IMG/VR virus record: IMGVR_UViG_3300027736_001324
Span: 1 to 64,000 of that record
Source of the DNA: a virus
Reading direction: 5' to 3' (one strand)
DNA length: 64,000 nucleotides
Translations under genes and position numbers: made by a program
In this document: positions 11,480 to 22,327 of the stretch, one piece after another
How the letters are laid out: each line of letters begins with the position of its first letter
How positions within the stretch are numbered: position 1 is the first letter of the stretch
The notes under the pieces: model-generated
Told to the model about the DNA's origin: nothing
The model's database searches: none
What the model saw: only the letters and a program-made list of their open reading frames with translations

Positions 11480-14400
11480 TTAGAAAGTAATTGATCCTGA
11501 AATATTAAATGTATATATTCTATATCCACTTGCATATGTAACAGTCGGGCTACCTGTAGTCGCAGATGCTTCCGTATATGAATCTGGGTAGCGAATAATA
11601 ACAACACCTGAACCACCAGAACCACCGGCGCCGTATCCTCCTGCTCCGCCTCCGCCTGTATTGGCTACGCCGTTAGGCCCGCTAACACCTTGGCTACCAC
11701 CGCCACCTAAACCGCCGGAGCCAGCGACGCTGGCGCCGCCGCCTGCGTAGTATGTTCCGGATCCAGCTGGCCATTCTAAACCGTTGCCGCCATTGCAGTT
11801 GTTAAGGGTGCCACCGGTTGCCACAGCACCACCGCCCCCACCGCCGGTATAATCGCTGCCGTTTCCGCCAGAATTTCCATATCCGCCTGACGCTGAACTT
11901 GGTTGAAGTGCAGAAGCTCCAGCTTGCCCTCCGGAGGCTTGATTACCACCTCCACCACCACCTGAGCCACCAGTATAACCCGTCTCGCCAGTACTGCCGC
12001 CGCGCCCGCCACCTAAGGCTACTACAGAAGCAGGTAGTGTCAGTGATGAATTAACACCAGAACTAGCGGGTGCTCCGCCTGAACCAACTGCAACAGTTAT
12101 TGTGTATCCAGAGGTAACCGATGCTGTGCCTTCAACTAAACCACCGGCACCACCGCCACCACCTGTGCCGTTGCCGCTGCCTTGTCCACCGCCACCGCCA
12201 CCTGCAACTACTAAGTACTGAATTGAAGCTGGCATTACATTTGTGAATGGGTTAATTGCCGATGAACTAGGGCTAGCGTTGGCCGTTATTGTATTTTTAT
12301 AATATGAACTGTCTGTCAAATACGATGAATCATTTATTGTATTAAGCATCAAATTTGTGCTGGCTATAGTATTTGTTGGGTTTGACGGATTACCATTTTG
12401 ATTACTAGTTTGAGTTATAGATAACGGACCTGCAGGTGCTGTAAAATTGCTAGTATACGCAGCAACGCCGTTCATTACTCTGACGTTTGATATAAGACCA
12501 TACGCATTTTTACCGTTAGTTTGTCCACCAATAACAGTAGTACCAATTGGATTTATATAAGTTGTTACTGTTGCTAGTGTTGTTCCAGTTCCGTTTACAT
12601 ATAGTTTAATAGTAGTCCCGTCGTAAACTAATGCTAAGTGATACCAAGTGCCAGTTGTAAGTGTAAAGCTAGTACCATTTACTAGATTCCAACTTACTGA
12701 ACTGTTAGACATATACACTTCTAAGTTATTTCCGGTAGCGTCTAGTGCTAGTGAAACATAAGTATAACTATCTCCGTTTGTGGTTTGAAATATTTTACCA
12801 TTGGCTTGCCCGGATCCACTTGGATTCCACCAAAGTTCTACTGTGAATGGAGTAGAATAAAACAATGTATTAGAAGTTGACGTAGCATTACCACCATTAG
12901 TTGGGGTATGATTAAAACTTGAACTATCATTTAAGAAACTTGCACCAATTGGAGTGTTCAATAATAAACTAGTTTGTGTTCCTGTAATAGCATTACTTGG
13001 ACTGCCGTATATATTTGCTGATTGTGTGCTTGGGAGTGGTAATGTAGATGGAGTAAAGTTTGGTGAATTGTATATTGCTGTGCCTGTAACTACTCGCAAG
13101 TTAGTAATGTAAGTCATTGACCTATAATTTACACCAGAGGGAGTGTCTTTTGTACCAATTACTGCACTGGTTGTACCTGGACTTATTGCTGCGGTACCAA
13201 AAGAGGGGTTAGTATAATCTGCAACGCCGTTTACATAAAGTGTAAGTGTACTACCTGATCTTACCGCTGCAACATGTGTCCAAACATTTGAATTAACGGT
13301 AATCGTTCCACTATAAGCTGAACCACTAATAAAAGCAAATGTCAATTTTCCAGTACTGTTAAGGTAAAGTTTCCAAACCGCTACTGTTGCTCGGGTAACC
13401 CTAGCGTCAATTATAACTGTTTCAGCGGCGGCTCTAGGACTAGGATATATCCAGGATTCAATAGTAAAATCACCGGTTAAATTGAATACAGAAGAACTAG
13501 GCAAAGTTATGTAGGCTGATGTGCTTGGATTAAGATATAAGCTACCACCAGTACTTACCGGGTTTGCTGATATAGGTGAACTATATGTTACCCCGCCGGC
13601 ATTAGTAACAGTAAGACTATTTCCACTAGTGTCAGTTATATACGTTCCAGAAGATGCTACACTTAATAACAATGATGTACCGGATATAGCAGTCAAAGGT
13701 GATGTAGGTACTGTAAAGTTACTAGTATATACTGCGGTTCCTTTTACTATGCGAAAATTAGTCATATATCCAGTGAAGGTAGTGCCAGGAGAACTAGATG
13801 AATCTGATCCTATCGCAAAAGGATCAGAGTTTGACATTACTGCTACGGTTATTGCTGCCGGTGTGATTGCTGATATACCATTCACATATAGATATATATT
13901 ATTACTATTTCTTACTAATGCAACATGATACCAGGCTCCCGATGGATAATTTGCACTTGTAGTAGACGATATTTCCCAGGCTGAGCCAGAAGTAGACATA
14001 TACACAGTAAAAGCACTGCCGCTCCAAACTAATTGTACAGGAGAATAATTAATATTTGATGATCTTTTTGTATAAAGTGTTGCACTAGCAGTTGTAGTTT
14101 GAAACCAAAATTCAATTGTAAAATCTCCGCTGGCCATATCTAATACTGTGTTATTTGCAACAGTAAGATAAGAACTACTAAAATTTAATTGTCCACCAAT
14201 AGCAGTCGGTGGATTAGAACTATAAGTTACAGTTCCAGTTGGGGTAAGAGTAAAGTTATTAGTACTGCCATCAGTTAAATAGGCGCCGGGTGATGCTACA
14301 TCTACTAATAATTGTGTACCGGTGACCGCAGTTAAAGCAGTAGTGGGTGTAGTAAATGTAAATGAATATACTGCTTGTCCTTTAACAATACGAACATTAT

Positions 14401-14989
14401 TAACATACGAATTTGACGGGAGAGATTGGTTACTAGCCGTACTTAAATACAAATTTCCGCCGCTACCCATTGTAAATGTTAGCATATATGACCCAAACAA
14501 TACCCCATTCAAGTAACAACCAATAGCATTGCCTTGTCTAACCATTGCAAGATGATACCAAGTCTTAAGTGAGAATGGCGTAGTTCTTGCCTCCGATGTG
14601 GCAGCTCCGGTACCTACATAATAATAAATATTAGTACTATTAGGCATGAATCCATATATTGGATTAGTAGTGCCAACATTCCACCCCTGTTGAAGTATAG
14701 GCCCCCAGCCGGGTGGATATTCTAAAGCATAATACCAACATTCTACAGTCCAATCACCTGCACCGGCACCTAAATTTAGTGAAGCGGCAGCAGGATATGA
14801 CACCGAACTAGCATTAGTATTGTTGAAATATATGCTGCCACCAAGAGGTGATTGATTCGTAGTATCTAGTCCACTAGTAGTTGTAGACAAGAACTGTGTA
14901 GTACCATTGAAGGATATACTGCCAGAGATTGCTTCTCCTGACATTTGTGTACCAGTTGGTATTGTTAAATTTGTTATTGTTGCGGTCAT
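11480..14989 (-). CDS. LamG-module adhesin with glycine-rich C-terminal domain
   Basis: 1169 residues. The sequence holds four LamG-like (concanavalin A-type) modules of about 220 residues, each recognised by FTIEFWF or WTVECWYY followed by W-Y-H-L-A-x-V-R, LYVNG and NVRIVKG. The C-terminal ~250 residues, from about YLVVAGGGGGGQGSG, are a glycine-rich domain with many G4-G6 runs and GGSGVVIIRY near the end, closing with YRIYTFNISGSITF. Glycine-rich domains of this type occur at adhesive tips; T2-type gp38 adhesins also use polyglycine motifs. LamG modules commonly bind sugars, so surface polysaccharide or glycan is a likely target (inference). The gene starts 3 bases after the previous stop, so the two are probably co-transcribed and translationally coupled. 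Confidence 0.75.
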   Translation of the reverse strand: MTATITNLTIPTGTQMSGEAISGSISFNGTTQFLSTTTSGLDTTNQSPLGGSIYFNNTNASSVSYPAAASLNLGAGAGDWTVECWYYALEYPPGWGPILQQGWNVGTTNPIYGFMPNSTNIYYYVGTGAATSEARTTPFSLKTWYHLAMVRQGNAIGCYLNGVLFGSYMLTFTMGSGGNLYLSTASNQSLPSNSYVNNVRIVKGQAVYSFTFTTPTTALTAVTGTQLLVDVASPGAYLTDGSTNNFTLTPTGTVTYSSNPPTAIGGQLNFSSSYLTVANNTVLDMASGDFTIEFWFQTTTASATLYTKRSSNINYSPVQLVWSGSAFTVYMSTSGSAWEISSTTSANYPSGAWYHVALVRNSNNIYLYVNGISAITPAAITVAVMSNSDPFAIGSDSSSSPGTTFTGYMTNFRIVKGTAVYTSNFTVPTSPLTAISGTSLLLSVASSGTYITDTSGNSLTVTNAGGVTYSSPISANPVSTGGSLYLNPSTSAYITLPSSSVFNLTGDFTIESWIYPSPRAAAETVIIDARVTRATVAVWKLYLNSTGKLTFAFISGSAYSGTITVNSNVWTHVAAVRSGSTLTLYVNGVADYTNPSFGTAAISPGTTSAVIGTKDTPSGVNYRSMTYITNLRVVTGTAIYNSPNFTPSTLPLPSTQSANIYGSPSNAITGTQTSLLLNTPIGASFLNDSSSFNHTPTNGGNATSTSNTLFYSTPFTVELWWNPSGSGQANGKIFQTTNGDSYTYVSLALDATGNNLEVYMSNSSVSWNLVNGTSFTLTTGTWYHLALVYDGTTIKLYVNGTGTTLATVTTYINPIGTTVIGGQTNGKNAYGLISNVRVMNGVAAYTSNFTAPAGPLSITQTSNQNGNPSNPTNTIASTNLMLNTINDSSYLTDSSYYKNTITANASPSSSAINPFTNVMPASIQYLVVAGGGGGGQGSGNGTGGGGGAGGLVEGTASVTSGYTITVAVGSGGAPASSGVNSSLTLPASVVALGGGRGGSTGETGYTGGSGGGGGGNQASGGQAGASALQPSSASGGYGNSGGNGSDYTGGGGGGAVATGGTLNNCNGGNGLEWPAGSGTYYAGGGASVAGSGGLGGGGSQGVSGPNGVANTGGGGAGGYGAGGSGGSGVVIIRYPDSYTEASATTGSPTVTYASGYRIYTFNISGSITF

Positions 14990-14992
14990 AGT

Positions 14993-17986
14993 TTAGAATA
15001 CGAATGGGTCTAGTGTGGATGAAGTTGCAGTACCAATATTAGTTATTGTTAAATTATTTATTGAACCATCTACTAAAAAGTTAGTTCCAAACGCGGTATT
15101 TAGCAACAAACTAGTTTGTGAATTAGTTACAGCGGCTGAGGGTGCGCCACTTTGATTTTCTACTTGAGAATTATTTAATGGTCCTGCAGGGGGAACAAAG
15201 TTTGATGTATATACTCCTACACCTTTAACTACTCTTAGATTACTAATATAACCACCATAAGGGTAAGTAGCTCCTTGACTTGCTACTGTAGTATTTCCAA
15301 AATTATATGATACTGAACTAGTTTGAGTTACTCCAAGTTGAATACCATTTACAAACATTTTTATACTTGTTCCGCTACGAGTTAGCGCAACATGATACCA
15401 AGCATTTAGGCTCATATTGTGCGGGTAATCATAATCCCATGTAATTCCAGCTCGACCATATCCTAAATTTGTTCCACCATAAAATCCAAAGAATAATCCA
15501 CCCGTGTCGCTTGATGATATTATAAAAGAATCTCCTCCCAATACCGTACGATATATCCATGCTTCAACTGTAAAATCACCTGTACCAAAATCAAGCGCGG
15601 TATTTGTAGGGATACTCAGATACTGAGTAGTACCATTCAATAATACACTTCCTGGATTAGCAAGAATTGTATAATTTCCTGTAAACGGATTGAATGGAGT
15701 AATTGTAGCAGTACCAACATTAGTTACAGTAAACGCATTAGTTGAACTATCAGTTAAATAACTACTATTGCTTGGAGTTGTTAATAGTAATTCTGTTTGT
15801 GAACTTTGTACCGGACAACTGGGTATGCCACTTTGATTAAATGTTTGACTAGTAGTAAATGGCCCTGATGTAGGTATAAAAGATTGTGTATATACTGCGG
15901 TGCCGTTAACAATTCTTAAATTAGAAATATTGCCAGTATACAATCCTGTGTTTGCGTATACAGCGCCAATTGTGAGAGTATTATTTCCCGGGGTAAGTGT
16001 AAGACCAGTATATGTTGTACCTATTAGTCCATTAACAAAAAATCTAAGTGTAGTTGTATCCCATGTTACTGCAACATGATACCAATTATTTACAGACAAT
16101 GTTATATCAGACTGGTATGTAGTAACGCCGTTCCAAAAAGTTAAATATCCATAACTTGGGTGTATATTAAATTGCCATTCTGCACTACCTGCTGACCTTT
16201 TAGCCACAATTCCATGATCGGCTGCACTTAAATCTGTTGGGTAAATCCATGCTTCAATAGTAAATGAAGTTCCGGTTGAGAGTTGTAGTGCAGCATTATC
16301 TGGTACGGTTAAATATTGACTAGTACCATTAAAAAATATACTTCCCGGCGTAAATATACTACCATTACTATTGAACGGGTTAGTTGAATTACTTGTTAAT
16401 GTATAAGTTGAGCTTGGGTATTGACCTACTGTTTGTTGGGTTAGTGTTACCCCATTAAAAGACCCATCAGTAAGAAAAGTATTATTATACGGTGTACTTA
16501 CTAATAAACTTGTTTGATTGCTACTAATAGATTTTGATGGCGATCCAATATTATTTGAGCCTTGAACTGCTGGTAGTGGTTGTACAGGTGGAGTAAAATT
16601 TCCTACATTATAAACTGATACACCATTCACAATACGAACATTGCTTATATTACCTTTGAAAAGATAAGCCCCGTCACTTCTACAACCAATCGTTACTGAT
16701 TGTGTTGCAGGTGATACTACAGGACTAGTAAACGGTGCACCTGATTGTGTAGCAAAATTATATGGATCGGGACCAGATGATACTATTTTGCCATTTACAA
16801 AAAGATTAGTAACTAAATTTTGTCTACACACAGCAACGTGTGTCCAAGTGTTGGCAGTTATAGGTCCTCCACCAATAGTATATAATGATGGATAATTTAC
16901 TCCTGATGTTGCAGGTGGATAACCATAACTGTTATAGTAATCAATATATTTTAATTTGTTACTTTCATAAAATAAAGCACCTTGATTGGCAGCCGGGCCA
17001 TGATCCATTAAATAAAAAGTACCACTGGTCCAAGTTGCTGAAGTAGGATATATCCACATTTCCCATGTAAAATCATTAGTGCTATAATTAAATTGTGTTG
17101 CTCTTGCGATAGTCAAATATTGGTTAGTACCGTTAAACAATATGCTACCTATATAAGTAGATGGTCCCAAAGCACTTGATGTTGGGTTATTAACTCTAGT
17201 TACTGTTTGAGCATAGCTTGAGGTATCAGTGAAGTAACTAGCATTATTGGGAGTAGTTAATAACAAACTAGTCTGTGTTCCGGTAATTGCTTGATTGTAT
17301 CCAGACAAATTTAAACTTTGTGTTGATGCTAATGGTGGAGTAGGCACTGTGACATTTGGCGGTACATATAATGATACACCTTTAACGATACGTATATTGC
17401 TTAAATATCCATTAAATGCATAACTTGGATCAGCAGTAATATAACTAGCAGGCATACCAATTTCAAAAGGTTGACCGTTGTTAGCAGCAGGGCTGGCAAT
17501 ATTAGGGGTAGAACTAACTAATACACCATTTATATATAAATAATAACGATTTCCATCTGTTGTATCTTTGCACAATGCTACATGATACCAAGTGTTTAAT
17601 GATATTGTACCACTGGGCCAACTACTCATATAAGTCCAACCTACAGTAGTGGAATAAAATTGCACTTCCAGAACATTAGTGTTAATTGTTGCAACAGTAT
17701 CATCTCCTGACTTCACTGAAAAAAGCACATTTTGACCATTACCCTTATTTAAAAAATATTGTGGGTAATTATAGCGTGAATGTTCACTAGCATATAGCCA
17801 ACATTCTATAGTCCAACTTGGGGAATCAGTGGTTAAATCTAATATAGTACCATTAGCACCAGACCCAGTTCCGCTAGTAACTACTGATTGATTAACTCCG
17901 TTAAATGACAAACTTCCATAAGGTGGTGATAGAACGGTATTATTAAAACCAGTTGTTAAATTTGAGCCGGAGATTGATATTGACAT
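14993..17986 (-). CDS. Four-module LamG adhesin
   Basis: 997 residues built almost entirely of four LamG-like modules. Each starts near S-I-F-F-N-G-T-S-Q-Y-L, continues with a F-T-I-E-A-W-I-Y-P strand, a W-Y-H-V-A core, LFVNG and SNLRIVNG, and ends with a conserved linker (QSLLL..T.., then a D-x-S strand). The short N-terminus MSISISGSNL resembles that of the upstream LamG gene. No glycine-rich tip or shaft is present. A perfect TATAAATA box sits only 7 bases before the ATG and no Shine-Dalgarno sequence is visible, so translation is either leaderless or depends on coupling to the upstream gene 19 bases away. Function inferred: carbohydrate-binding surface decoration or fibre. Confidence 0.75.
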   Translation of the reverse strand: MSISISGSNLTTGFNNTVLSPPYGSLSFNGVNQSVVTSGTGSGANGTILDLTTDSPSWTIECWLYASEHSRYNYPQYFLNKGNGQNVLFSVKSGDDTVATINTNVLEVQFYSTTVGWTYMSSWPSGTISLNTWYHVALCKDTTDGNRYYLYINGVLVSSTPNIASPAANNGQPFEIGMPASYITADPSYAFNGYLSNIRIVKGVSLYVPPNVTVPTPPLASTQSLNLSGYNQAITGTQTSLLLTTPNNASYFTDTSSYAQTVTRVNNPTSSALGPSTYIGSILFNGTNQYLTIARATQFNYSTNDFTWEMWIYPTSATWTSGTFYLMDHGPAANQGALFYESNKLKYIDYYNSYGYPPATSGVNYPSLYTIGGGPITANTWTHVAVCRQNLVTNLFVNGKIVSSGPDPYNFATQSGAPFTSPVVSPATQSVTIGCRSDGAYLFKGNISNVRIVNGVSVYNVGNFTPPVQPLPAVQGSNNIGSPSKSISSNQTSLLVSTPYNNTFLTDGSFNGVTLTQQTVGQYPSSTYTLTSNSTNPFNSNGSIFTPGSIFFNGTSQYLTVPDNAALQLSTGTSFTIEAWIYPTDLSAADHGIVAKRSAGSAEWQFNIHPSYGYLTFWNGVTTYQSDITLSVNNWYHVAVTWDTTTLRFFVNGLIGTTYTGLTLTPGNNTLTIGAVYANTGLYTGNISNLRIVNGTAVYTQSFIPTSGPFTTSQTFNQSGIPSCPVQSSQTELLLTTPSNSSYLTDSSTNAFTVTNVGTATITPFNPFTGNYTILANPGSVLLNGTTQYLSIPTNTALDFGTGDFTVEAWIYRTVLGGDSFIISSSDTGGLFFGFYGGTNLGYGRAGITWDYDYPHNMSLNAWYHVALTRSGTSIKMFVNGIQLGVTQTSSVSYNFGNTTVASQGATYPYGGYISNLRVVKGVGVYTSNFVPPAGPLNNSQVENQSGAPSAAVTNSQTSLLLNTAFGTNFLVDGSINNLTITNIGTATSSTLDPFVF

Positions 17987-17993
17987 GATATTA

Positions 17994-18001
17994 TATTTAT
18001 A
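17994..18001 (-). promoter_or_regulatory. Consensus late promoter box TATAAATA
   Basis: An exact match to the T4 late consensus on the minus strand lies in the 19-base gap between two LamG genes. It ends 7 bases before ATG 17986, so a transcript starting at the usual distance would have almost no leader. Confidence 0.55.
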
Positions 18002-18005
18002 GAGG

Positions 18006-21000
18006 TCAGAACGGATTGTTAATTACTGGTGTGGGGTTACCCGGGCTTGTTACTTGTAAACGATAACTTGAACTATCAAAAATGTTTAATACATTATTTG
18101 GAGTATTCAATAACAAACTTGTCTCTGTTCCAAATATTGCTGCTGATGGTAATCCATTTTGATTAGCAACTTGGGTTGCAGTTAAGTTACTTGTCGGTGG
18201 AGTGAAATCAGTGGTGTATACTGCTATGCCATTTACTATCCTAATATTAGAAATATAACCGTTAAAATATTCAGCATAATCCCACCGTTTACCAATTTGT
18301 ACTTGATTTGTTCCACCAGTATTTAAAGTTTGTACCACTGTTGCTGACTGAACACCGTTAATATATATGCTCATGTTAGTACCATCAAACACCGCTGCCA
18401 CATGAGTCCAAGCACTAATAGTTACGTTTGCGGTTGTAACACAACCGTTCCAATTCCCTGCACCATTATAAGTAGCAAAAACTACTTTGTCGCCCGGTGT
18501 TCCTGGTGTAACACCTCCTCCTAAATACAATGCATAAGGAATTGTTCCGCCACTAAAAGTGTTACAAACAATAAATCCATTGGTATAAGATTGCGGATAT
18601 ATCCAAGCCTCAATAGTCATTGGAGTTGTACTTGCGGTTGGGGTTAAAGTTGAACTAACAGGAGTAACAATATATTGACTAGTACCATTAAACAACATGC
18701 TACCTTCACTAATCAACAATGGATTTAAATCGTCCGGTACAGGTGTGTTAGGACTAGTTACTAGAAAATTATAACTAGAACTATCTAATCTGTTATTAGA
18801 AGAATTAAATGTATTCAATAATAAACTAGTTTCTGTTCCGGTAATTGCTGCTGAAGGATTACCATTAACATTTGCTGTTTGTGTTGCTGTTAATGGAGTT
18901 GTACTCGGTGTAAAATCACTAGTGTAAACAGCGACACCTTTAACTATACGAACATTGCTGATGTTACCGTGAAACAAGTATGAAGGATTACCCAACATGT
19001 CAGCAGAACCAATTACAACAGATTCAAGTGAATTATCATATAACGTAAAACTAATAGTCACATTCGCAGATAATACCCCATTCACCCAGGTCGTAAATAC
19101 ATTTCCATTCCGAGTAAATGCTATATGACTCCAAGAATTAAGAGATACTGGAGTTGTACCTAGTGCCGTGATATTCCATCCACTTCCCCCACCATTAGAG
19201 CAAGAATATAGTACAGGTATATTACTTGAGTTAAGTAATATCGTAAATGGGCCTGCTTCAGTCCCTATATTATAAAGTTTTGATATAATACCTTGATCAA
19301 GTCCACCTGATGTGGGATATATCCAGCATTCAATAGTCCAATCACCTGCACCAAATGTAAACTCAGGGCTAGCACCACTATCAACAACAGTTAAGTAATC
19401 ACTACTACCATTAAACAACATACTACCATCTATTAAAAAGTTAGGTGCTACTATGCTGGATGAAGGAGTGCCTGGACTAGACACAATCCAATCATAACTT
19501 GAAGTATCTATTAAATTATAATTGTTGTTGGGAGTAGTTAACAATAAACTTGTCTCCGTGCCACTGATAGCAGCACTTGGACTACCATTTACATCTGCTA
19601 GTTGTGTTGCTGTTAATATATTTGTGCTTGGCGTAAATTCTTCTGTATATACTGCTATGCCTTTAACTATACGAAAGTTAGAAATATATCCGTTAAAGTA
19701 TGCGCCGCCGGCACCATATGCTCCAAGATCGCTGCCTATTGTTAACTGAGTACCAGTATAACCCATATTAAAAGTCATTGATACTGTTGCTGTTTCAACC
19801 CCATCAAGATATGATGTTAGATTATTGCCATCACGAACTAAAGCAAAATGATACCAGGTGTCTATGCCAACTACGCCGGCGCTTTGGAATGCGCCGCCGT
19901 CGCCGCCATCACCAACGATCCAATACACTGTGCCATCAGTATCAATAAACACAAAATACGATGAATTTGCAACACCAACATAGCCGCCTTGAAGGAATAA
20001 TGCAGTTGAAGCAGCAAGACTATTAACATAAAACCAAGTTTCAATTGTCCAATTTGGCTGTCCTGTTGCTAAATCAAGTGCATCGCCTCCTGAACCATTT
20101 ATCAATAAACTAGCATTGGTACCATTGTATAATGAACTAGCACCACCGGTCAATGGTGTATTGGCATCAGGCACAGGCATATTTGGACCCAGTACATCAA
20201 ACTGATAACTTGAACTATCTAATAGATAAGTGGTATTGTTAATTGTATTCAATAACAAACTTGTTTCAGTTCCGAGTATTGCTGCACTTGGACTACCATT
20301 AACATTTGCTAATTGTGTGCTAGTCAATGGATTAGATGACGGAACAAAATCACTAGTATAGACTGCTATACCTTTAACTACACGAATATTACTTGCGTAT
20401 CCATCAAGATACGTTAGTCCGTTACCGGTCCATGCTCTACCAGTTTGTAATGGATCGCTGTTTATAAGACTATAATTTGTAACACATGTCTGTGCAGCAC
20501 CTATTTGTGTTCCATCCACAAAAAATCTCAAATCAGTTCCGCTGCGTGTACATGCTATATGATACCACTGTCCAGTATTAAGTGTTGTTGGAAATATATA
20601 ACTATCTTCTGTAACAAGATCAGTTCTAAACCAGCTAAGATACGGTCCACCGGCACCAGAGTAATATCGCATCCACCAAGCAGAATATGCAGGTACTCCC
20701 ACATCTGCCCCATTTCCAACTAACACTAGCCCAAGATCAGGACCAATACTATTAAAATAATACCATCCCTCTACAGTAAAGTCTCCTGTACCAAATTCAA
20801 ATGCAGTATTACTTTCAACATATACTACATTACTAGAACCATTAAAACTTAAACTACCAGTAGGATCAAATGGATTTGCAGCACTAGGAACTGGCATGTT
20901 TGGTCCTAATACATTATAATGATTACTAGAACTATCTAACAAATATGTCCCGTTGTTATATTGTGTATTCAATAACAATTTAGTCTGTGAACCACTAATA

Positions 21001-22274
21001 GCACTACTTGGACTACCATTAACATTTGCTCCCTGTACACTTGTTAATTGGTTTGTTGATGTAATAAAATTATTAGTATATACTGCTACTCCCGATACAT
21101 AACGGAAGTTTGACATATACCCAGTATAATAAAATTGAGATCCAGCATAATTTCCAATATACAATGTACTATTAAGTGGACCATAAGGGCCAACACTACT
21201 TCCCACTAGTATCCCATCTTTATATACTGCTGTAGCGCCTATATCACCGTTACGCACAATAGCAAGATGAGTCCATGTGTTAACTGAAATATATGCATCT
21301 ATCGGTGGTTGTCCATATTGTCCATCATCTAATATAAGTTGTCCTGTTCCCGGATACTTCCAAAAATTAAGACCTCCGGGCGTAGTTGATACAAATGATT
21401 GCTGAGTTGAATTATCAGTTGTGTAAATCCAAAACTCAATTGTCCATGTTGCGGAAGTTGTTGGTACTCCACTTGGTATAGTTAAGAAATCACTAGTACC
21501 ATTAAACAACAAACTGCCAAAGAAAGGTGTCAACACACTTGGTGTTGGCATGTTTGGTCCAGTCAATATAAAATGATTATCTGAAATGTCTAAAAAATTA
21601 AAATCGTTATTGGTGGTATTCAATAACAATACTGTTGCACCACTATATATAAATGAACTTGGGCTACCATTAAAATTCTGTGGTTGCACTACTGTCAATG
21701 GACTACTACTTGGAGTAAATGCTGATGTGTATACTGCTATACCGTTTACTATTCTTAAATTACTAATGTAGCCTGACCACGGTGACGTTCCGTCTTGTGC
21801 TGTTGCCCCGATAGTAAACGGTACTGCTGGGTTTGCAAGTAGCGCACCTGCTTCCGTTTGTGTGCTAGCAGATTGTCCATTAACCCACATTGTGTAAACA
21901 TTACCTAGTCTGGTAATAGCAACATGATGCCACTGATTAGCTGGTGTTGCTATAGTAGAATTAAGTTGAATCTCCCAATTTGATCCAGTTATAGTTCCTA
22001 AAAAATCAAGGTTACTATTCCCGGCATGACCAAGCCCAACTCCGCCATAAGTAATACTATCAGGTCGTTTTCCAAATAATGCTTCAGTAGCTGCTATATC
22101 TGTATCATAAAACCAACATTCAATTGTAAAATCACTAGTTAAAGTAAATGCAGCATTACCTGGTGTAGTAAGATATTGATCAGTTCCATTAAATTCCATA
22201 CTGCCCGAAAGTAGTTCTGGCGATACGGTCAGCCCACTTGAGGCATATATTCCATCTGATAAAGTTATTGACAT
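18006..22274 (-). CDS. Six-module LamG adhesin
   Basis: 1422 residues from ATG 22274. The longer frame can be read from 22346, but its first 24 codons run across a terminator hairpin and do not look like the family, whereas MSITLSDG matches the start of the downstream LamG gene. The chain is six repeats of about 237 residues. Each has SMLFNGTSQY-like, WTIECWIYP-like, W-Y-H-I-A, NVRIVKGVAVYT and SLLLNT motifs with an aspartate in the LDSSSY strand. LamG folds bind sugars or proteins, often with calcium. Being the first of the leftward fibre genes and rich in near-identical modules, it is probably a host-recognition or surface-binding fibre (inference). A CTAAATA box lies 4 bases before the ATG. 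Confidence 0.75.
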   Translation of the reverse strand: MSITLSDGIYASSGLTVSPELLSGSMEFNGTDQYLTTPGNAAFTLTSDFTIECWFYDTDIAATEALFGKRPDSITYGGVGLGHAGNSNLDFLGTITGSNWEIQLNSTIATPANQWHHVAITRLGNVYTMWVNGQSASTQTEAGALLANPAVPFTIGATAQDGTSPWSGYISNLRIVNGIAVYTSAFTPSSSPLTVVQPQNFNGSPSSFIYSGATVLLLNTTNNDFNFLDISDNHFILTGPNMPTPSVLTPFFGSLLFNGTSDFLTIPSGVPTTSATWTIEFWIYTTDNSTQQSFVSTTPGGLNFWKYPGTGQLILDDGQYGQPPIDAYISVNTWTHLAIVRNGDIGATAVYKDGILVGSSVGPYGPLNSTLYIGNYAGSQFYYTGYMSNFRYVSGVAVYTNNFITSTNQLTSVQGANVNGSPSSAISGSQTKLLLNTQYNNGTYLLDSSSNHYNVLGPNMPVPSAANPFDPTGSLSFNGSSNVVYVESNTAFEFGTGDFTVEGWYYFNSIGPDLGLVLVGNGADVGVPAYSAWWMRYYSGAGGPYLSWFRTDLVTEDSYIFPTTLNTGQWYHIACTRSGTDLRFFVDGTQIGAAQTCVTNYSLINSDPLQTGRAWTGNGLTYLDGYASNIRVVKGIAVYTSDFVPSSNPLTSTQLANVNGSPSAAILGTETSLLLNTINNTTYLLDSSSYQFDVLGPNMPVPDANTPLTGGASSLYNGTNASLLINGSGGDALDLATGQPNWTIETWFYVNSLAASTALFLQGGYVGVANSSYFVFIDTDGTVYWIVGDGGDGGAFQSAGVVGIDTWYHFALVRDGNNLTSYLDGVETATVSMTFNMGYTGTQLTIGSDLGAYGAGGAYFNGYISNFRIVKGIAVYTEEFTPSTNILTATQLADVNGSPSAAISGTETSLLLTTPNNNYNLIDTSSYDWIVSSPGTPSSSIVAPNFLIDGSMLFNGSSDYLTVVDSGASPEFTFGAGDWTIECWIYPTSGGLDQGIISKLYNIGTEAGPFTILLNSSNIPVLYSCSNGGGSGWNITALGTTPVSLNSWSHIAFTRNGNVFTTWVNGVLSANVTISFTLYDNSLESVVIGSADMLGNPSYLFHGNISNVRIVKGVAVYTSDFTPSTTPLTATQTANVNGNPSAAITGTETSLLLNTFNSSNNRLDSSSYNFLVTSPNTPVPDDLNPLLISEGSMLFNGTSQYIVTPVSSTLTPTASTTPMTIEAWIYPQSYTNGFIVCNTFSGGTIPYALYLGGGVTPGTPGDKVVFATYNGAGNWNGCVTTANVTISAWTHVAAVFDGTNMSIYINGVQSATVVQTLNTGGTNQVQIGKRWDYAEYFNGYISNIRIVNGIAVYTTDFTPPTSNLTATQVANQNGLPSAAIFGTETSLLLNTPNNVLNIFDSSSYRLQVTSPGNPTPVINNPF

Positions 22275-22300
22275 AGTGTATTTAGTAGATATTTTTGTCC

Positions 22301-22327
22301 AACAAAAAAGGCACTTTCGTGCCCTTA
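22301..22327 (-). terminator. Rho-independent terminator upstream of the LamG genes
   Basis: On the minus strand a stem of about 8 pairs (AAGGGCAC / GTGCCTTT, one G-T pair) closes a GAAA loop and is followed by a T run. It would stop transcripts coming from the HNH gene and the capsid operon, insulating the fibre genes. It also lies just downstream of the consensus box at 22357-22364. Confidence 0.7.
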
